From the NCBI GenBank assembly GCA_902579985.1, contig CACHIV010000001.1, positions 62,001 to 126,000 of the forward strand: a DNA stretch of 64,000 nucleotides, read 5' to 3'. This DNA is from an uncultured Pelagibacteraceae bacterium. GTDB lineage: Bacteria > Pseudomonadota > Alphaproteobacteria > Pelagibacterales > Pelagibacteraceae. Each line of letters opens with the position of its first letter. The first letter of the stretch is position 1. This document shows, in pieces, positions 35,655-44,669 of the stretch. The position numbers were made by a program, and so were the translations under genes. The notes under the pieces were generated by a model, which was given only the letters and a program-made list of their open reading frames with translations, was not told the origin of the DNA and made no database searches.

Positions 35655-36865
35655 TTATATAACTCTAATAAAGATTTTGCTTTAATGAAATTTTCATTAA
35701 ATTCTTTTTTTGCAGAACTATCAAGAACCACGCCTGATGCTGCTGATATTTCAGAAATTCTTTTATAATTAAGTATTGATCTAATTATAATATTAAATCT
35801 CATATCTTGATTAAACTTTATATATCCAAAACTACCGGTAAAAATATTTCTACCCTCTTTTTCTTGATTATTTAATAATTCTAAGGTTTTAATTTTTGGA
35901 CACCCAATTACAGAACCTCCAGGCATCATTGATTTTATAATTTCTTTTATAGTTATATTTTTTTTAAGATTTCCTTGAATTGATGTAACATAATGAAATA
36001 AATGCTTATATTCTTCTACAAATTTTTCTTTTATAATTTTTACACTTCCGGTCTTACAGATTTTTGATAAATCATTTCTCTCCATATCTACAATCATATT
36101 ATGTTCTTTTGTCTCTTTAGTATTATTTCTGAAAAAATTTAGAGCTTTTTTAGGGTTTATACCACTTCGTTTCTTCAAAGTTCCTGCAATAGGTTTAGTA
36201 ATTATTTTTGCTCCAGATCTCTCAATTAATGTTTCGGGTGAGCAGCTTACTATAGAATAATCATTATCTCTAATCATAAAAGATTCTGGTGCAGAATTTA
36301 CCCTCATTAATTTCCAAAAAAAATTTATAGGATTTATTTTAGAATTATTTTTGTACTTAGTACATATCTTAATTTGATATGTCTCACCTTGTTTTATTTT
36401 TTTTGAAAAAAATTTAAAAATCTTATTATATTGTCTATAATCTATATTCAATTTAAATGAAGAAAGTACTTGGGTGTCATTAAAAAAATTCCTAAACTTA
36501 AATTTTTTAAGTGTAGTGATAACCTTTATATCATTTCTAATTTTTATTATTGTCTCTGGTTTATAAAATAAACCTTTATAAAAATTAATCTTTTTTTGAT
36601 TTTTTATTTTAATATTCAACAAATTACATAAAATTTCATAGCCAAAAAATCCAATATATAAATCTGTTTCCTTGCCTGTTTTTTTTTTATCAAATCTTTT
36701 TAAAAACTTGTTTATATTATTGTTGTTTAAAATAATCTTTTTTGAAAAGTCGGTATAAATATTATATCCATTTTTTACTTTATATATTATTAAGGCCTTA
36801 TCTGATTGATAAAGTTTCTCCAAAAATGGATTAAATTTAAGTTTATGCTTTTTGTAATCGTTCAA
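35651..36865 (-). CDS. pabB: Aminodeoxychorismate synthase component I
   Basis: 404 aa, chorismate-utilising fold. Key segments: QGETYQIKICTKY-like KIKQGETYQIKICTKY, SPETLIERSGAKIITKPIAGT with the PIAGT lysine-type active-site stretch, DMERNDLSKIC, and MMPGGSVIGCPKIKTLELLN. PabB with PabA makes 4-amino-4-deoxychorismate from chorismate. The PIAGT form is the PabB/TrpE ammonia-type signature. Its ATG overlaps the end of the MFS gene by 23 bases. Together with pabA and pabC it gives a complete PABA branch. Confidence 0.9.
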   Translation of the reverse strand: MNDYKKHKLKFNPFLEKLYQSDKALIIYKVKNGYNIYTDFSKKIILNNNNINKFLKRFDKKKTGKETDLYIGFFGYEILCNLLNIKIKNQKKINFYKGLFYKPETIIKIRNDIKVITTLKKFKFRNFFNDTQVLSSFKLNIDYRQYNKIFKFFSKKIKQGETYQIKICTKYKNNSKINPINFFWKLMRVNSAPESFMIRDNDYSIVSCSPETLIERSGAKIITKPIAGTLKKRSGINPKKALNFFRNNTKETKEHNMIVDMERNDLSKICKTGSVKIIKEKFVEEYKHLFHYVTSIQGNLKKNITIKEIIKSMMPGGSVIGCPKIKTLELLNNQEKEGRNIFTGSFGYIKFNQDMRFNIIIRSILNYKRISEISAASGVVLDSSAKKEFNENFIKAKSLLELYK

Positions 36866-38063
36866 CTGGCTGCTCTTTTATTGGTAAATGTATTAAACCA
36901 GCAAATATAGACAATGCAATTGCCAAATACCACGCATAGTCATAAGAGCCATATAAATCATAAAATAAACCACCCAAATATGCTCCAAAAAATGAACCAA
37001 TTTGATGGCTCAAAAAAACAAGCCCATATAATAATCCTAAATATTTTGTTCCAAATATATGAGCTACTATTCCGCTAGTTGCTGGAACAGTAGACAGCCA
37101 TAAAAATCCAAAACTAGCACCAAAAATAATAGAACTAATCGTGCTCGGTGGAGTAAATATAAATAAACAAATTGAAACCCCTCTTAAAAAATAAATTGAA
37201 CTTAAAATTATTTTTTTACTAATTTTTGTTGATAAATAGCCGCTTAAAAGAGATCCAAAAATATTAAAAAAACCAATAAGTGATAAAATCATAGCTGCTG
37301 TCCAATCCTCTAAGCCCCTATCTAATACATATTTTGGAACATGAGTTCCAACTAATGTAATATGAAAACCACATACAAAAAAACCTGCTGTCAAAAGTAC
37401 ATAACTTTTATTTTGAAATGCCTCCTTTAATGCACTTATAGTATCTTGGTTATCTGATTGTTCTATCGATTGACTGGATTTTGGAGACCTTACAAAAAAA
37501 GATATAACTAAACCAACCATCAAAAAAATCATAAAATAAATTAAAGTTTGGATCCACCCATTATTTTGAAGGGAATAATTTGTAAAAAGTGGTGATATAA
37601 AATAACCAAATGAGCCTACAGCTGTAACAATACTCATTGCTATTGTCCTATTAGATAAAGGAAAATGTTTTCCAACTACCGACATTGGAATACTTATTGC
37701 TGTACCACCGCATCCTATTCCAATTAAAACACCTAAACTGAGCTGAAAGTAGATACCAGTATTTGGACCAGCAAATAAGAAATAAATTCCTAATATATAA
37801 AAAATAAAAGCTAAACTAATTGCTTTATGTCCACCATATCTATCTGCTATAGCTCCAAAAATAGGACCAGAAAAACCCCACCCTAACATTTGAATGCCTA
37901 TGGCTAGACCAAATTCTGTATTAGATATTCCTAAATCATTATTAAAATCAACAAAAAACATTCCAAAGACTTGTCTTACACTTAGAGATAATAGAACAAC
38001 TAAACATGCTGCAATAAGAGTTATTAAAGCTGTTTTGTTACGTATAAATTTTTCTGCAGTCAT
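36843..38063 (-). CDS. MFS transporter (OxlT-like, 12 TM)
   Basis: 406 aa with 12 helices. GPIFGAIADRYGGHKAI after helix 2 is the MFS loop 2-3 motif, and GSLLSGYLSTKISKK is the counterpart in the second half. ALITLIAACLVVLLSLSVRQ at the N-terminus and GFLWLSTVPATSGIVAHIFG in a late helix resemble oxalate/monocarboxylate-type MFS members. Substrate unknown. It overlaps metC by 4 bases upstream and pabB by 23 bases downstream, so it is embedded in the same transcript. Confidence 0.85.
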   Translation of the reverse strand: MTAEKFIRNKTALITLIAACLVVLLSLSVRQVFGMFFVDFNNDLGISNTEFGLAIGIQMLGWGFSGPIFGAIADRYGGHKAISLAFIFYILGIYFLFAGPNTGIYFQLSLGVLIGIGCGGTAISIPMSVVGKHFPLSNRTIAMSIVTAVGSFGYFISPLFTNYSLQNNGWIQTLIYFMIFLMVGLVISFFVRSPKSSQSIEQSDNQDTISALKEAFQNKSYVLLTAGFFVCGFHITLVGTHVPKYVLDRGLEDWTAAMILSLIGFFNIFGSLLSGYLSTKISKKIILSSIYFLRGVSICLFIFTPPSTISSIIFGASFGFLWLSTVPATSGIVAHIFGTKYLGLLYGLVFLSHQIGSFFGAYLGGLFYDLYGSYDYAWYLAIALSIFAGLIHLPIKEQPVERLQKA

Positions 38064-39235
38064 TTAATATATTTAATAGATTTTTTTAAATCTCTAATTA
38101 AATCTTTAGGGTCTTCTAAGCCAATATGTAATCTAACCAAATGTTCATCTTTTGATAGACTTAAAAATTTTCTGTTTCCTTGTTCTCTTTTATCTTGATA
38201 CAAAGCTAAACTTTCAAATCCACCCCAACTATAACCATAACCAAATAATTTTAATGAATTAACAAATTTAATCACTGAGTTTTTATTTTTCGATTTAATC
38301 TTAATGCCCATTAATCCTGATGCACCAGTATAATATTTTTTCCACATTCTAAAATTATGAGAATCTTTTTTATGTGGGTATAAAAGTTTAATATTCTTAT
38401 ATTTAGATAAAAATTTTGATATTTTTTTGGCATTTTTTTCATGAGCATCTAAACGAACATCTAATGTTCTTAAACCACGAGTAATCAAATAAGCATCGTC
38501 TGGCCCAAGTCTTAATCCTGTAATTTTATTAGCTTTATTGACGTATTTAAAAATTTTTTTATTAACAGCAAGACTTCCTCCCATTACATCAGAATGACCT
38601 GAGTAATATTTTGTAGCTGAAACAATTGACATATCAAAACCTAGTTTGATTGGTTTTAAAAAATATGGAGTTCCCCATGTATTATCTATTGCAGTTAAAA
38701 TCTTATTTTTTTTCGCAATTGATATTATTTTTCCTAGATCTTGAAAGTCAAAAGAATTACTTCCTGGATTTTCGACAAAAATTAATTTAGTTTTCTTATT
38801 AATTATTTTTTCTAAAGTTTTTAAATCATGTGGATTATAAAAATTTGTTTTAATATTAAACTCTTTTAAAAAATCTTCTGTTAAGATTCTAGTTGGATTA
38901 TATATAGGATCAGAAACTATTATTTCATCCCCTGGCCTCGTAACACTAAAAATTGCTAAAAAAATAGCTCCAAACCCTGTAGGAGTTAAGAATACATGGT
39001 ATGACTCTTCCAGCTCATTCAATATTCTTGAGAGAATATGTGTTGTAGACGTCCCTTGCCTACCATAGTCAAAATATCCACCAGTAGGATTTTTTTTAGC
39101 TTTATTCTGCATTTTTCTAATATCTTGTATTGTTTTAAAAATAATTGTCGATGCTCTTACTACTGGAGGGTTAACAGACTGATTATGGTAATCTTTAGCA
39201 GTATGTTTTAAAAATGTTTTAAAAGATTTTGACAT
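38060..39235 (-). CDS. metC: Cystathionine beta-lyase (Cys/Met metabolism PLP enzyme)
   Basis: 391 aa, trans-sulfuration family. TPTGFGAIFLAIF PLP-phosphate region, FVENPGSNSFDFQDL, AIDNTWGTPYFLKP with Asp for the pyridine nitrogen, and the PLP lysine Lys209 in SATKYYSGHSDVMGG. The SATKYxxGHSD form is typical of MetC. It cleaves cystathionine to homocysteine, pyruvate and ammonia, or acts as a cysteine desulfhydrase. It begins a long leftward run through pab and apr genes. Confidence 0.9.
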   Translation of the reverse strand: MSKSFKTFLKHTAKDYHNQSVNPPVVRASTIIFKTIQDIRKMQNKAKKNPTGGYFDYGRQGTSTTHILSRILNELEESYHVFLTPTGFGAIFLAIFSVTRPGDEIIVSDPIYNPTRILTEDFLKEFNIKTNFYNPHDLKTLEKIINKKTKLIFVENPGSNSFDFQDLGKIISIAKKNKILTAIDNTWGTPYFLKPIKLGFDMSIVSATKYYSGHSDVMGGSLAVNKKIFKYVNKANKITGLRLGPDDAYLITRGLRTLDVRLDAHEKNAKKISKFLSKYKNIKLLYPHKKDSHNFRMWKKYYTGASGLMGIKIKSKNKNSVIKFVNSLKLFGYGYSWGGFESLALYQDKREQGNRKFLSLSKDEHLVRLHIGLEDPKDLIRDLKKSIKYIK

Positions 39236-39309
39236 AAAAAAATTGATAAGTTAATTTGACAATGCTATATCCCTCCAATAACGTCAATAAAATTATAAAA
39301 TAGAATAAT

Positions 39310-39393
39310 ATGGGATATCCAAAAAAACATAGAGGTCGAAGAAAACAAGGATCTAAAAAAAGAAGAGCTAAAAGAAAAAGTAAAAAAAAGTAG
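39310..39393 (+). CDS. Very basic 27-aa peptide, unknown (ribosomal-like composition)
   Basis: ATG at 39310, TAG at 39391-39393. The peptide begins MGYPKKHRGRRKQGSKKRRA and continues almost only with Lys, Arg and Ser. More than half of its residues are Lys or Arg. It resembles bTHX/bS22-type tiny ribosomal proteins in size and charge but does not match either by memory. It lies in the divergent gap between metC and a membrane protein, with only 8 bases to the next start, so it could be translated from the same message. Confidence 0.55.
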   Translation: MGYPKKHRGRRKQGSKKRRAKRKSKKK

Positions 39394-39401
39394 TCTATCT
39401 G

Positions 39402-40115
39402 ATGGATAACATCAAGAAAGCTAAATATATAAGTATTTGGATATTCTTTGTTCCTTTTTTTGCTATAAACACCTGTTTAATACTAATTACCCAATTCCAC
39501 GAATTATATCCAGAACCAGCATCTGTTATACATTGGACATTTCCGTATATTGATGGAGGTGCTTCAATAAGTAGAACGGCCAGACCTTATCCTAGTTGGT
39601 TAATATTTAAACCTGCTATGTTTTTAACTTCTTATCTTTTAATAAAGTATTGGATTTATAACAGGTCTATAATTAAATCCTTTAATAGTGAGCATAAGTA
39701 TATAAAAAGAATTTTCAATTTTGGTATAGCTTCAGCAGTAGCTTTAACTCTTCATTCAATTTTTCTTGGTATAAAATTTGATTATGATTTATATAAACTT
39801 TTTAGAAGAGTAATATTGCTTTCATTTATAATCTTTGAATTAGTAGCTCAAACTTATTTAGTTGCAACATTATACTCTTTAAAAGAAAAATTATTACCAT
39901 ATATAAATCCTACTATGTTGAAACTTAAATTAATTTTAGTATCTATACTTATTGTCGTTGCTTCAATCAGTATTCCTATAATAAGTTTACCAGGAAATGA
40001 TTTTTTAGGATTTAATTTAAAATTTTTTAAACATGCTTTAGAATGGGATTACTTTCTTGGTATAATAAGTTTTTATTTATTAACATTTTTTATGTGGAAA
40101 AATAAGTCAAAATAG
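39402..40115 (+). CDS. Six-helix membrane protein, weakly Frag1/DRAM-like
   Basis: 237 aa. About six helices: IWIFFVPFFAINTCLILITQ, then a loop with PYIDGGASISRTARPYPSW, then PAMFLTSYLLIKYWIY and three more pairs. The first-loop pattern P-x-I-(D)-x-x-S-x-S-R-T resembles Frag1/DRAM/Sfk1 proteins, whose eukaryotic members act in lipid remodelling or autophagy; the match is weak and by eye. It reads toward the YLDPGTGS small protein and the sulfatase-like gene, possibly one unit. Confidence 0.55.
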   Translation: MDNIKKAKYISIWIFFVPFFAINTCLILITQFHELYPEPASVIHWTFPYIDGGASISRTARPYPSWLIFKPAMFLTSYLLIKYWIYNRSIIKSFNSEHKYIKRIFNFGIASAVALTLHSIFLGIKFDYDLYKLFRRVILLSFIIFELVAQTYLVATLYSLKEKLLPYINPTMLKLKLILVSILIVVASISIPIISLPGNDFLGFNLKFFKHALEWDYFLGIISFYLLTFFMWKNKSK

Positions 40116-40134
40116 AATAGATAATAATTGTTCT

Positions 40135-40347
40135 ATGAAAAAAATATTAATTTCATCATTTGCTTTTATAATTTTGTTTAATACTAAAGCGTTTGCATAT
40201 CTTGATCCAGGAACCGGTAGTATTATTTTACAGGCAATATTAGGAGCAATAGCTGCTGGTGCTACATGGTGTTCAATGTACTGGCAAAAAGTAAAGAATT
40301 TTTTTAGTAAAAAAACTAAAAAAAAGGATGATGATAATAATTCATAA
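40135..40347 (+). CDS. Small secreted/membrane protein with YLDPGTGS motif
   Basis: 70 aa. A signal-like helix (MKKILISSFAFIILFNTKAFA) is followed by YLDPGTGSIILQAILGAIAAG, a motif seen in small proteins encoded next to sulfatase-like or phosphoglycerol-transferase-like genes in many bacteria, then a basic/acidic tail (KKTKKKDDDNNS). Function unknown. It is 41 bases upstream of the sulfatase-like gene on the same strand, so a two-gene functional pair is likely. Confidence 0.8.
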   Translation: MKKILISSFAFIILFNTKAFAYLDPGTGSIILQAILGAIAAGATWCSMYWQKVKNFFSKKTKKKDDDNNS

Positions 40348-40388
40348 AGAAATTCAAAATAACATAAATTTAATTTTTTAAATATATA

Positions 40389-41825
40389 GTGGTAATTAAT
40401 TATATAGATATAAAAAAAGTAAACCTTTTAATAATCATTTCTTTTTTTCCTAACTTCATTTTTAGGTCAAACTTAAATTTAAATGAAATTATCTATACAA
40501 TTATAATTTTTATTATCCCTGTCTTATTAATAAATTATCTAATTATGAAAAAAAAATATCTAAATAATTTTTTTTTTATCTTTTATATATCTTTAATAAT
40601 TATTTATGGAGTTGACAATCATTTAGGTCTTTGGAATGGGCTCATTTTACCTTTTAAACATGATTTTATAGATTTTTTCGGAATACTTTATATCCCTGGA
40701 ATAATTCTTTTTTTTATTTTATCCTTATTAACTAGCTATTTATTTTTAATTGGTAGAGAAAAATTTTATAAAATTATTTTAGTTTTTTTATCTACTATTT
40801 TTATTTTTGGAATTATTGACCAGACTAAGTCATTTAATGGAATTATTAGTTTTAAAAAAGATACTGATAAAGAATTTATTAATACTGATGTAGTAATGGT
40901 TTTTGATGAAATGGCTGGTATTAACAGCTTTGAAAGTTCTAATGATGTTGCACCAACTGCCAGTGATTATATTAAAGATTTTTTTAAAAAATATAATTTT
41001 GAATTCTATACAGATGTAGAATCTCTTTCTCGAAATACTGCAGCTTCTATGTCAGCATTAGTAAATTTTTCTGAAGATATTACTATACGAGAGAAGGTTT
41101 TAAAGAAATCACCTAATTATTTTACTGAATATGAACTTACTAAAAATTCGCTTTTTAAAAAATATAAAAATGTAAGTATTTATCAAAATACTCACATTGA
41201 CTTTTGTAATTTTGAAAATATTTCAAAATGCGAGAGTTATAATCCTTTCTTAGAAAAAAAATATTTAAAAGGGTTCAAAAATACATATTTTACAAAAATT
41301 ATTTCTATTTGGAAATTAAATGGTTCCATTTCGTCAATACTTGTATGGAGATCATTAAGACAACTAAGACTAATAGATAGTATTCTAGAACCTGAGGGAC
41401 ATAAAATTTCTTTTCCAAATTTATTTCATGCAGTGAAGAAAGATATAATTTCAAAAAAATATGATCTTATTTTTGTACATACTTTAGTTCCTCATAGACC
41501 TTATGGTTTTGATAACAAATGCAATTATGATGGAAGTTTATCTTTAACAAATAGATATTTTTCAATAGCAAAAATGATTAAACAGCATAACATTGAGAGA
41601 AAATGTACTTTTTTTTACTTAGATATTTTTTTAAAGGGATTAACTGATAATAATTCTATTGACTCTATTAATTTGACTATTTTATCAGATCATGGTTCTA
41701 GAATTCAAAGAACAAAAGATAGTGATCTCCCTTCAATTTTTGGATTTCGAAACAATCAAACTGCTTATAAAGAAATTAAAGAAAAAAAAATATTACATAG
41801 TTTATTTACTGAACATTTAAAATAG
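40389..41825 (+). CDS. Membrane-anchored sulfatase/phosphoglycerol transferase-like protein (alkaline phosphatase superfamily)
   Basis: 478 aa from a GTG start at 40389. Four or five N-terminal helices cover about residues 1-155, then an extracytoplasmic domain with DVVMVFDEMAGINSF (metal-binding first strand), FYTDVESLSRNTAASMSALV with a candidate nucleophile Ser/Thr, FVHTLVPHRPYGFD and LTILSDHGSR (Asp-His metal ligands). The layout is that of LtaS/OpgB-like enzymes, which transfer or hydrolyse phosphoglycerol or sulfate groups on envelope glycans. Substrate unknown. Very AT-rich coding. Confidence 0.75.
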   Translation: MVINYIDIKKVNLLIIISFFPNFIFRSNLNLNEIIYTIIIFIIPVLLINYLIMKKKYLNNFFFIFYISLIIIYGVDNHLGLWNGLILPFKHDFIDFFGILYIPGIILFFILSLLTSYLFLIGREKFYKIILVFLSTIFIFGIIDQTKSFNGIISFKKDTDKEFINTDVVMVFDEMAGINSFESSNDVAPTASDYIKDFFKKYNFEFYTDVESLSRNTAASMSALVNFSEDITIREKVLKKSPNYFTEYELTKNSLFKKYKNVSIYQNTHIDFCNFENISKCESYNPFLEKKYLKGFKNTYFTKIISIWKLNGSISSILVWRSLRQLRLIDSILEPEGHKISFPNLFHAVKKDIISKKYDLIFVHTLVPHRPYGFDNKCNYDGSLSLTNRYFSIAKMIKQHNIERKCTFFYLDIFLKGLTDNNSIDSINLTILSDHGSRIQRTKDSDLPSIFGFRNNQTAYKEIKEKKILHSLFTEHLK

Positions 41826-41850
41826 AGTTAAGGATTGGTATACTAATAAA

Positions 41851-42966
41851 TTAACCTTTTATCCACCCTCCACCTAGTACTTTATATCCTAGGGCATTTT
41901 TTAAATAAAAAACACAAGCTTGTCCTGGTGCTATTCCATGTTCCTCTTCTAATAAATCAACTTTTGCATTAGTGTTTTGAAGATTTATTTTGGCCTTAAT
42001 TAATCTACCGGTAGATCTCACTTTTACAAACAATTCTTTCTTAAAATCATTTCGATCATTCGTTATTATATTTATATCTTTTAGATTAATTTCAGTCTTA
42101 ACTAAATGATTTTTACTACCAACTATAATTTCATTTTTATTTGCATTGATATCTACAACATATAAAGGAATTTTATCTGAAACTCCGATTCCTTTTCTTT
42201 GGCCTATCGTATAATTAACAATCCCATCATGTACCCCTATTACGTCTCCATTTATATTTTTAATGTTTCCCTTATTGAATGAATCAGGCCTTAGTTTTTC
42301 TATTACTGATACATAATCACCATTTGGAACAAAACATATATCTTGGCTATCTGGTTTATCTGCAACATTAAGTTCAAGTTTTCTCGCAATATTTCTTGTT
42401 TCATTTTTAAGAAGACTCCCTAGAGGAAATCTTAAGAAATTTAGTTGATCTTTGCTTGTATTAAATAAAAAATAACTTTGATCTCTCTTTAAATCTATTC
42501 CTCGATACATTTCTGTATTATTTTTTTCAGTAATACTTTTAACATAATGTCCTGTAACTAAAGCATCAGCATTTAGTCTCTTTGCTTCTGTAAGCAAATC
42601 TGTAAATTTTACTTTTTTATTACATTGAACACAGGGTATTGGTGTCTCGCCTTTCAAATAACTATCAACAAAGTTATTGATAACACCTTCTTTAAATTTA
42701 TTTTGATAATAAAGAATTTTATGTTCTATTTTCAATTTTTCAGCTACTCTTTTAGCATCCATAATATCTTGACCAGCACAGCATTGTTTTGATTGAGATG
42801 TTTGTTTGGTGTCATCATAAAGCTTTAAAGTTATTCCTAGAACATTATAGCCTTCATTTTTCATCATGGCCGCAACTGTTGAAGAATCTACCCCACCAGA
42901 CATAGCGACAACTATAAAAGTATCTTTTGGCTTTTTAGCTATTCCAATAGAATTCAATTTTGTCAT
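41851..42966 (-). CDS. mnmA: tRNA-specific 2-thiouridylase MnmA
   Basis: 371 aa. PP-loop SGGVDSST at 23-30, catalytic Cys115 (PCVQCNK) and Cys211 (SQDICFVP), TGHYVK, and the C-terminal [11 protein letters not shown] barrel. MnmA thiolates U34 of tRNA-Lys, -Glu and -Gln using ATP and sulfur relayed from cysteine desulfurase. It is divergent from the DUF3553 ORF. No unusual features. Confidence 0.97.
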   Translation of the reverse strand: MTKLNSIGIAKKPKDTFIVVAMSGGVDSSTVAAMMKNEGYNVLGITLKLYDDTKQTSQSKQCCAGQDIMDAKRVAEKLKIEHKILYYQNKFKEGVINNFVDSYLKGETPIPCVQCNKKVKFTDLLTEAKRLNADALVTGHYVKSITEKNNTEMYRGIDLKRDQSYFLFNTSKDQLNFLRFPLGSLLKNETRNIARKLELNVADKPDSQDICFVPNGDYVSVIEKLRPDSFNKGNIKNINGDVIGVHDGIVNYTIGQRKGIGVSDKIPLYVVDINANKNEIIVGSKNHLVKTEINLKDINIITNDRNDFKKELFVKVRSTGRLIKAKINLQNTNAKVDLLEEEHGIAPGQACVFYLKNALGYKVLGGGWIKG

Positions 42967-43008
42967 ATTTAATGATATTTATTATTTTATTCGGTATAAG
43001 TAAATTAA

Positions 43009-43179
43009 ATGATTTTAGATTATGAACCAGGCGACAAAGTCACTAATCCAAGCAAAAAAAATTGGGGAATTGGACATGTTCAGTCGATAATTAATAATAA
43101 GGCTACAATAAATTTTGAAAATGTGGGAAAAAAAGTAATTAATACAAAAATTATCAAGTTGGAAAAAATTAGTAGATGA
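43009..43179 (+). CDS. DUF3553 family small protein
   Basis: 56 aa, ATG at 43009. The sequence EPGDKVTNPSKKNWGIGHVQ followed by INFENVGKKVI matches DUF3553, an alphaproteobacterial small beta-barrel resembling the CarD/UvrD C-terminal Tudor-like fold that could contact RNA polymerase or nucleic acid; its role is unknown. Its TGA overlaps the cysQ ATG (ATGA, 4 bases), indicating coupling. Confidence 0.8.
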   Translation: MILDYEPGDKVTNPSKKNWGIGHVQSIINNKATINFENVGKKVINTKIIKLEKISR

Positions 43180-43946
43180 ATATTGAAGATACAAGAAAAA
43201 TAACACTATCATTGTTAGATACTTTTAATGAAGCTGGAAATATTTCTTTAAACTTAAGAAAAGCTGGATTAAAAAAAAAAAATAAATCTGATAATACACC
43301 AGTAAGCAATGCCGATATTGAAGTAAATGAATTATTAACTAAAAAAATTTATAATATAACACCAAACATCGCTATTATTTCTGAAGAAAACATAGAACAT
43401 AAAAATGATAAAAATTTAAAAGATTTTTGGTTAATAGATCCAATAGACGGCACAAGAGATTACATTGATAACAAAGACGAATTTACTATAAATGCTGCTT
43501 TAATATTAAATAATAAACCAGCTATAGGAATAATTAATGCTCCAGCTAAAAAAAGACTTTTTTACTCTTATGGAATTTCAAATAGTTATGAATTAATCAA
43601 TAATAAAGAGATAAAATTAATTGATAAAAAAAAAAAAAATAAAGAAATAAAAGCTGTTAGCTATTCTAAAGAATTAAAACCTGAAATTTCAGCAATACAC
43701 AAAGAATATAAAGTTAAGTCATACCAAAAAATGAAAAGTTCTCTTAAATTCTGTGTTGTTGCTGCTGGAGAATTTGATTTATATGCTTCTGAGCCAAGAG
43801 CATTTGAGTGGGATATAGCTGCAGGACATGCAATATTAATTCATGCTGGAGGAAAATTAACTGACTTTAAAGGAAATGAGATTTACTACGGAAAACCAGA
43901 TTTTAAAAATTCAAGTATAATCTTAAAAAGTAAAAATATTATCTAA
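43176..43946 (+). CDS. cysQ: 3'(2'),5'-bisphosphate nucleotidase CysQ (inositol monophosphatase superfamily)
   Basis: 256 aa. Metal sites: EE at 70-71, Asp88-Pro-Ile-Asp91-Gly-Thr93, and the late EWDIAAGHAILIHAGG motif. SDNTPVSNADIEVN is typical of CysQ. It dephosphorylates PAP to AMP. In organisms that do not assimilate sulfate, PAP still arises from carrier-protein phosphopantetheinylation, which may explain retention. It overlaps DUF3553 upstream and the next 46-aa ORF downstream (TAATG). Confidence 0.9.
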   Translation: MNIEDTRKITLSLLDTFNEAGNISLNLRKAGLKKKNKSDNTPVSNADIEVNELLTKKIYNITPNIAIISEENIEHKNDKNLKDFWLIDPIDGTRDYIDNKDEFTINAALILNNKPAIGIINAPAKKRLFYSYGISNSYELINNKEIKLIDKKKKNKEIKAVSYSKELKPEISAIHKEYKVKSYQKMKSSLKFCVVAAGEFDLYASEPRAFEWDIAAGHAILIHAGGKLTDFKGNEIYYGKPDFKNSSIILKSKNII

Positions 43947-44086
43947 TGAGTGAACAATTAAGAATAATATTAATTATAATAGTATCGGTTTCGATATTTG
44001 GCTTATTAATTTTCATTTTTGTAAAAAACTATGTAAAAAATAAAATTGATTACCTTGTTAAAAAAGAAAAGAAAAAATTAAAGTAA
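43946..44086 (+). CDS. Small single-pass membrane protein of 46 aa, unknown
   Basis: ATG at 43946 shares a base with the cysQ stop (TAATG). The product has one hydrophobic helix (IILIIIVSVSIFGLLIFIFV) and a lysine-rich C-terminal tail (VKKEKKKLK). It overlaps the convergent recX stop by 9 bases. No family recognised. Tight coupling to cysQ supports expression. Confidence 0.55.
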   Translation: MSEQLRIILIIIVSVSIFGLLIFIFVKNYVKNKIDYLVKKEKKKLK

Positions 44087-44641
44087 TTTGATTATTTTAA
44101 TATAATCATCTTTATCAATATCCATAATCCTTTTTGAAGTTTCAAAATCAAAACCATTTCTTGCAAGTACAGAAATATCTTTCTTGTAGAATAATGATCT
44201 ATTATCTTCATTTCTAGCTGGTCCAATTCTTTTTTTTTTACAAATTTTTATACCTGAAAAAAAATCTTGGTCAGAATTTGCTTGTTGAATCTTATCAATA
44301 GTTTCTTTTATATATTTATCATTTATACCTTTTCTAAAAAGATAACTTCTTATCTTATTAATAGAGCTTCCTCTTTGAATTAAGCTTCTTGATTTACTTT
44401 CAGAATAAAATTTATCACTAATAAACTTGCTTTTTTCAAGATCAGCTAAAATAACATCAATAAGATCTGTGATATCTTGTTTCTTTACACTAGATATTTT
44501 AGCTTTAAGGTATTTTTTTAAAAGATAAGTTCTTAATTGTTGTTTTGAAGGCGCATATTTCTCAATATAGGCATGAGAAAATTTTCTCATTTCTTCAATT
44601 GTAATCTCCAAAGTTTTTTTTCTATTTCTAATAGGAATCAT
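44078..44641 (-). CDS. recX: RecX family regulatory protein
   Basis: 187 aa, helical repeats typical of RecX: SKQQLRTYLLKKYLKAK, DLEKSKFISDKFYSESKSR with the conserved Asp/Phe/Arg pattern, and GSSINKIRSYLFRKGINDKY. RecX modulates RecA filaments. It stands alone, not next to recA, convergent with cysQ and the 46-aa ORF and divergent from the ABA4-like gene by 28 bases. Confidence 0.82.
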   Translation of the reverse strand: MIPIRNRKKTLEITIEEMRKFSHAYIEKYAPSKQQLRTYLLKKYLKAKISSVKKQDITDLIDVILADLEKSKFISDKFYSESKSRSLIQRGSSINKIRSYLFRKGINDKYIKETIDKIQQANSDQDFFSGIKICKKKRIGPARNEDNRSLFYKKDISVLARNGFDFETSKRIMDIDKDDYIKIIKLL

Positions 44642-44669
44642 GTTATCTTGTAATATAATACACTAAAAA

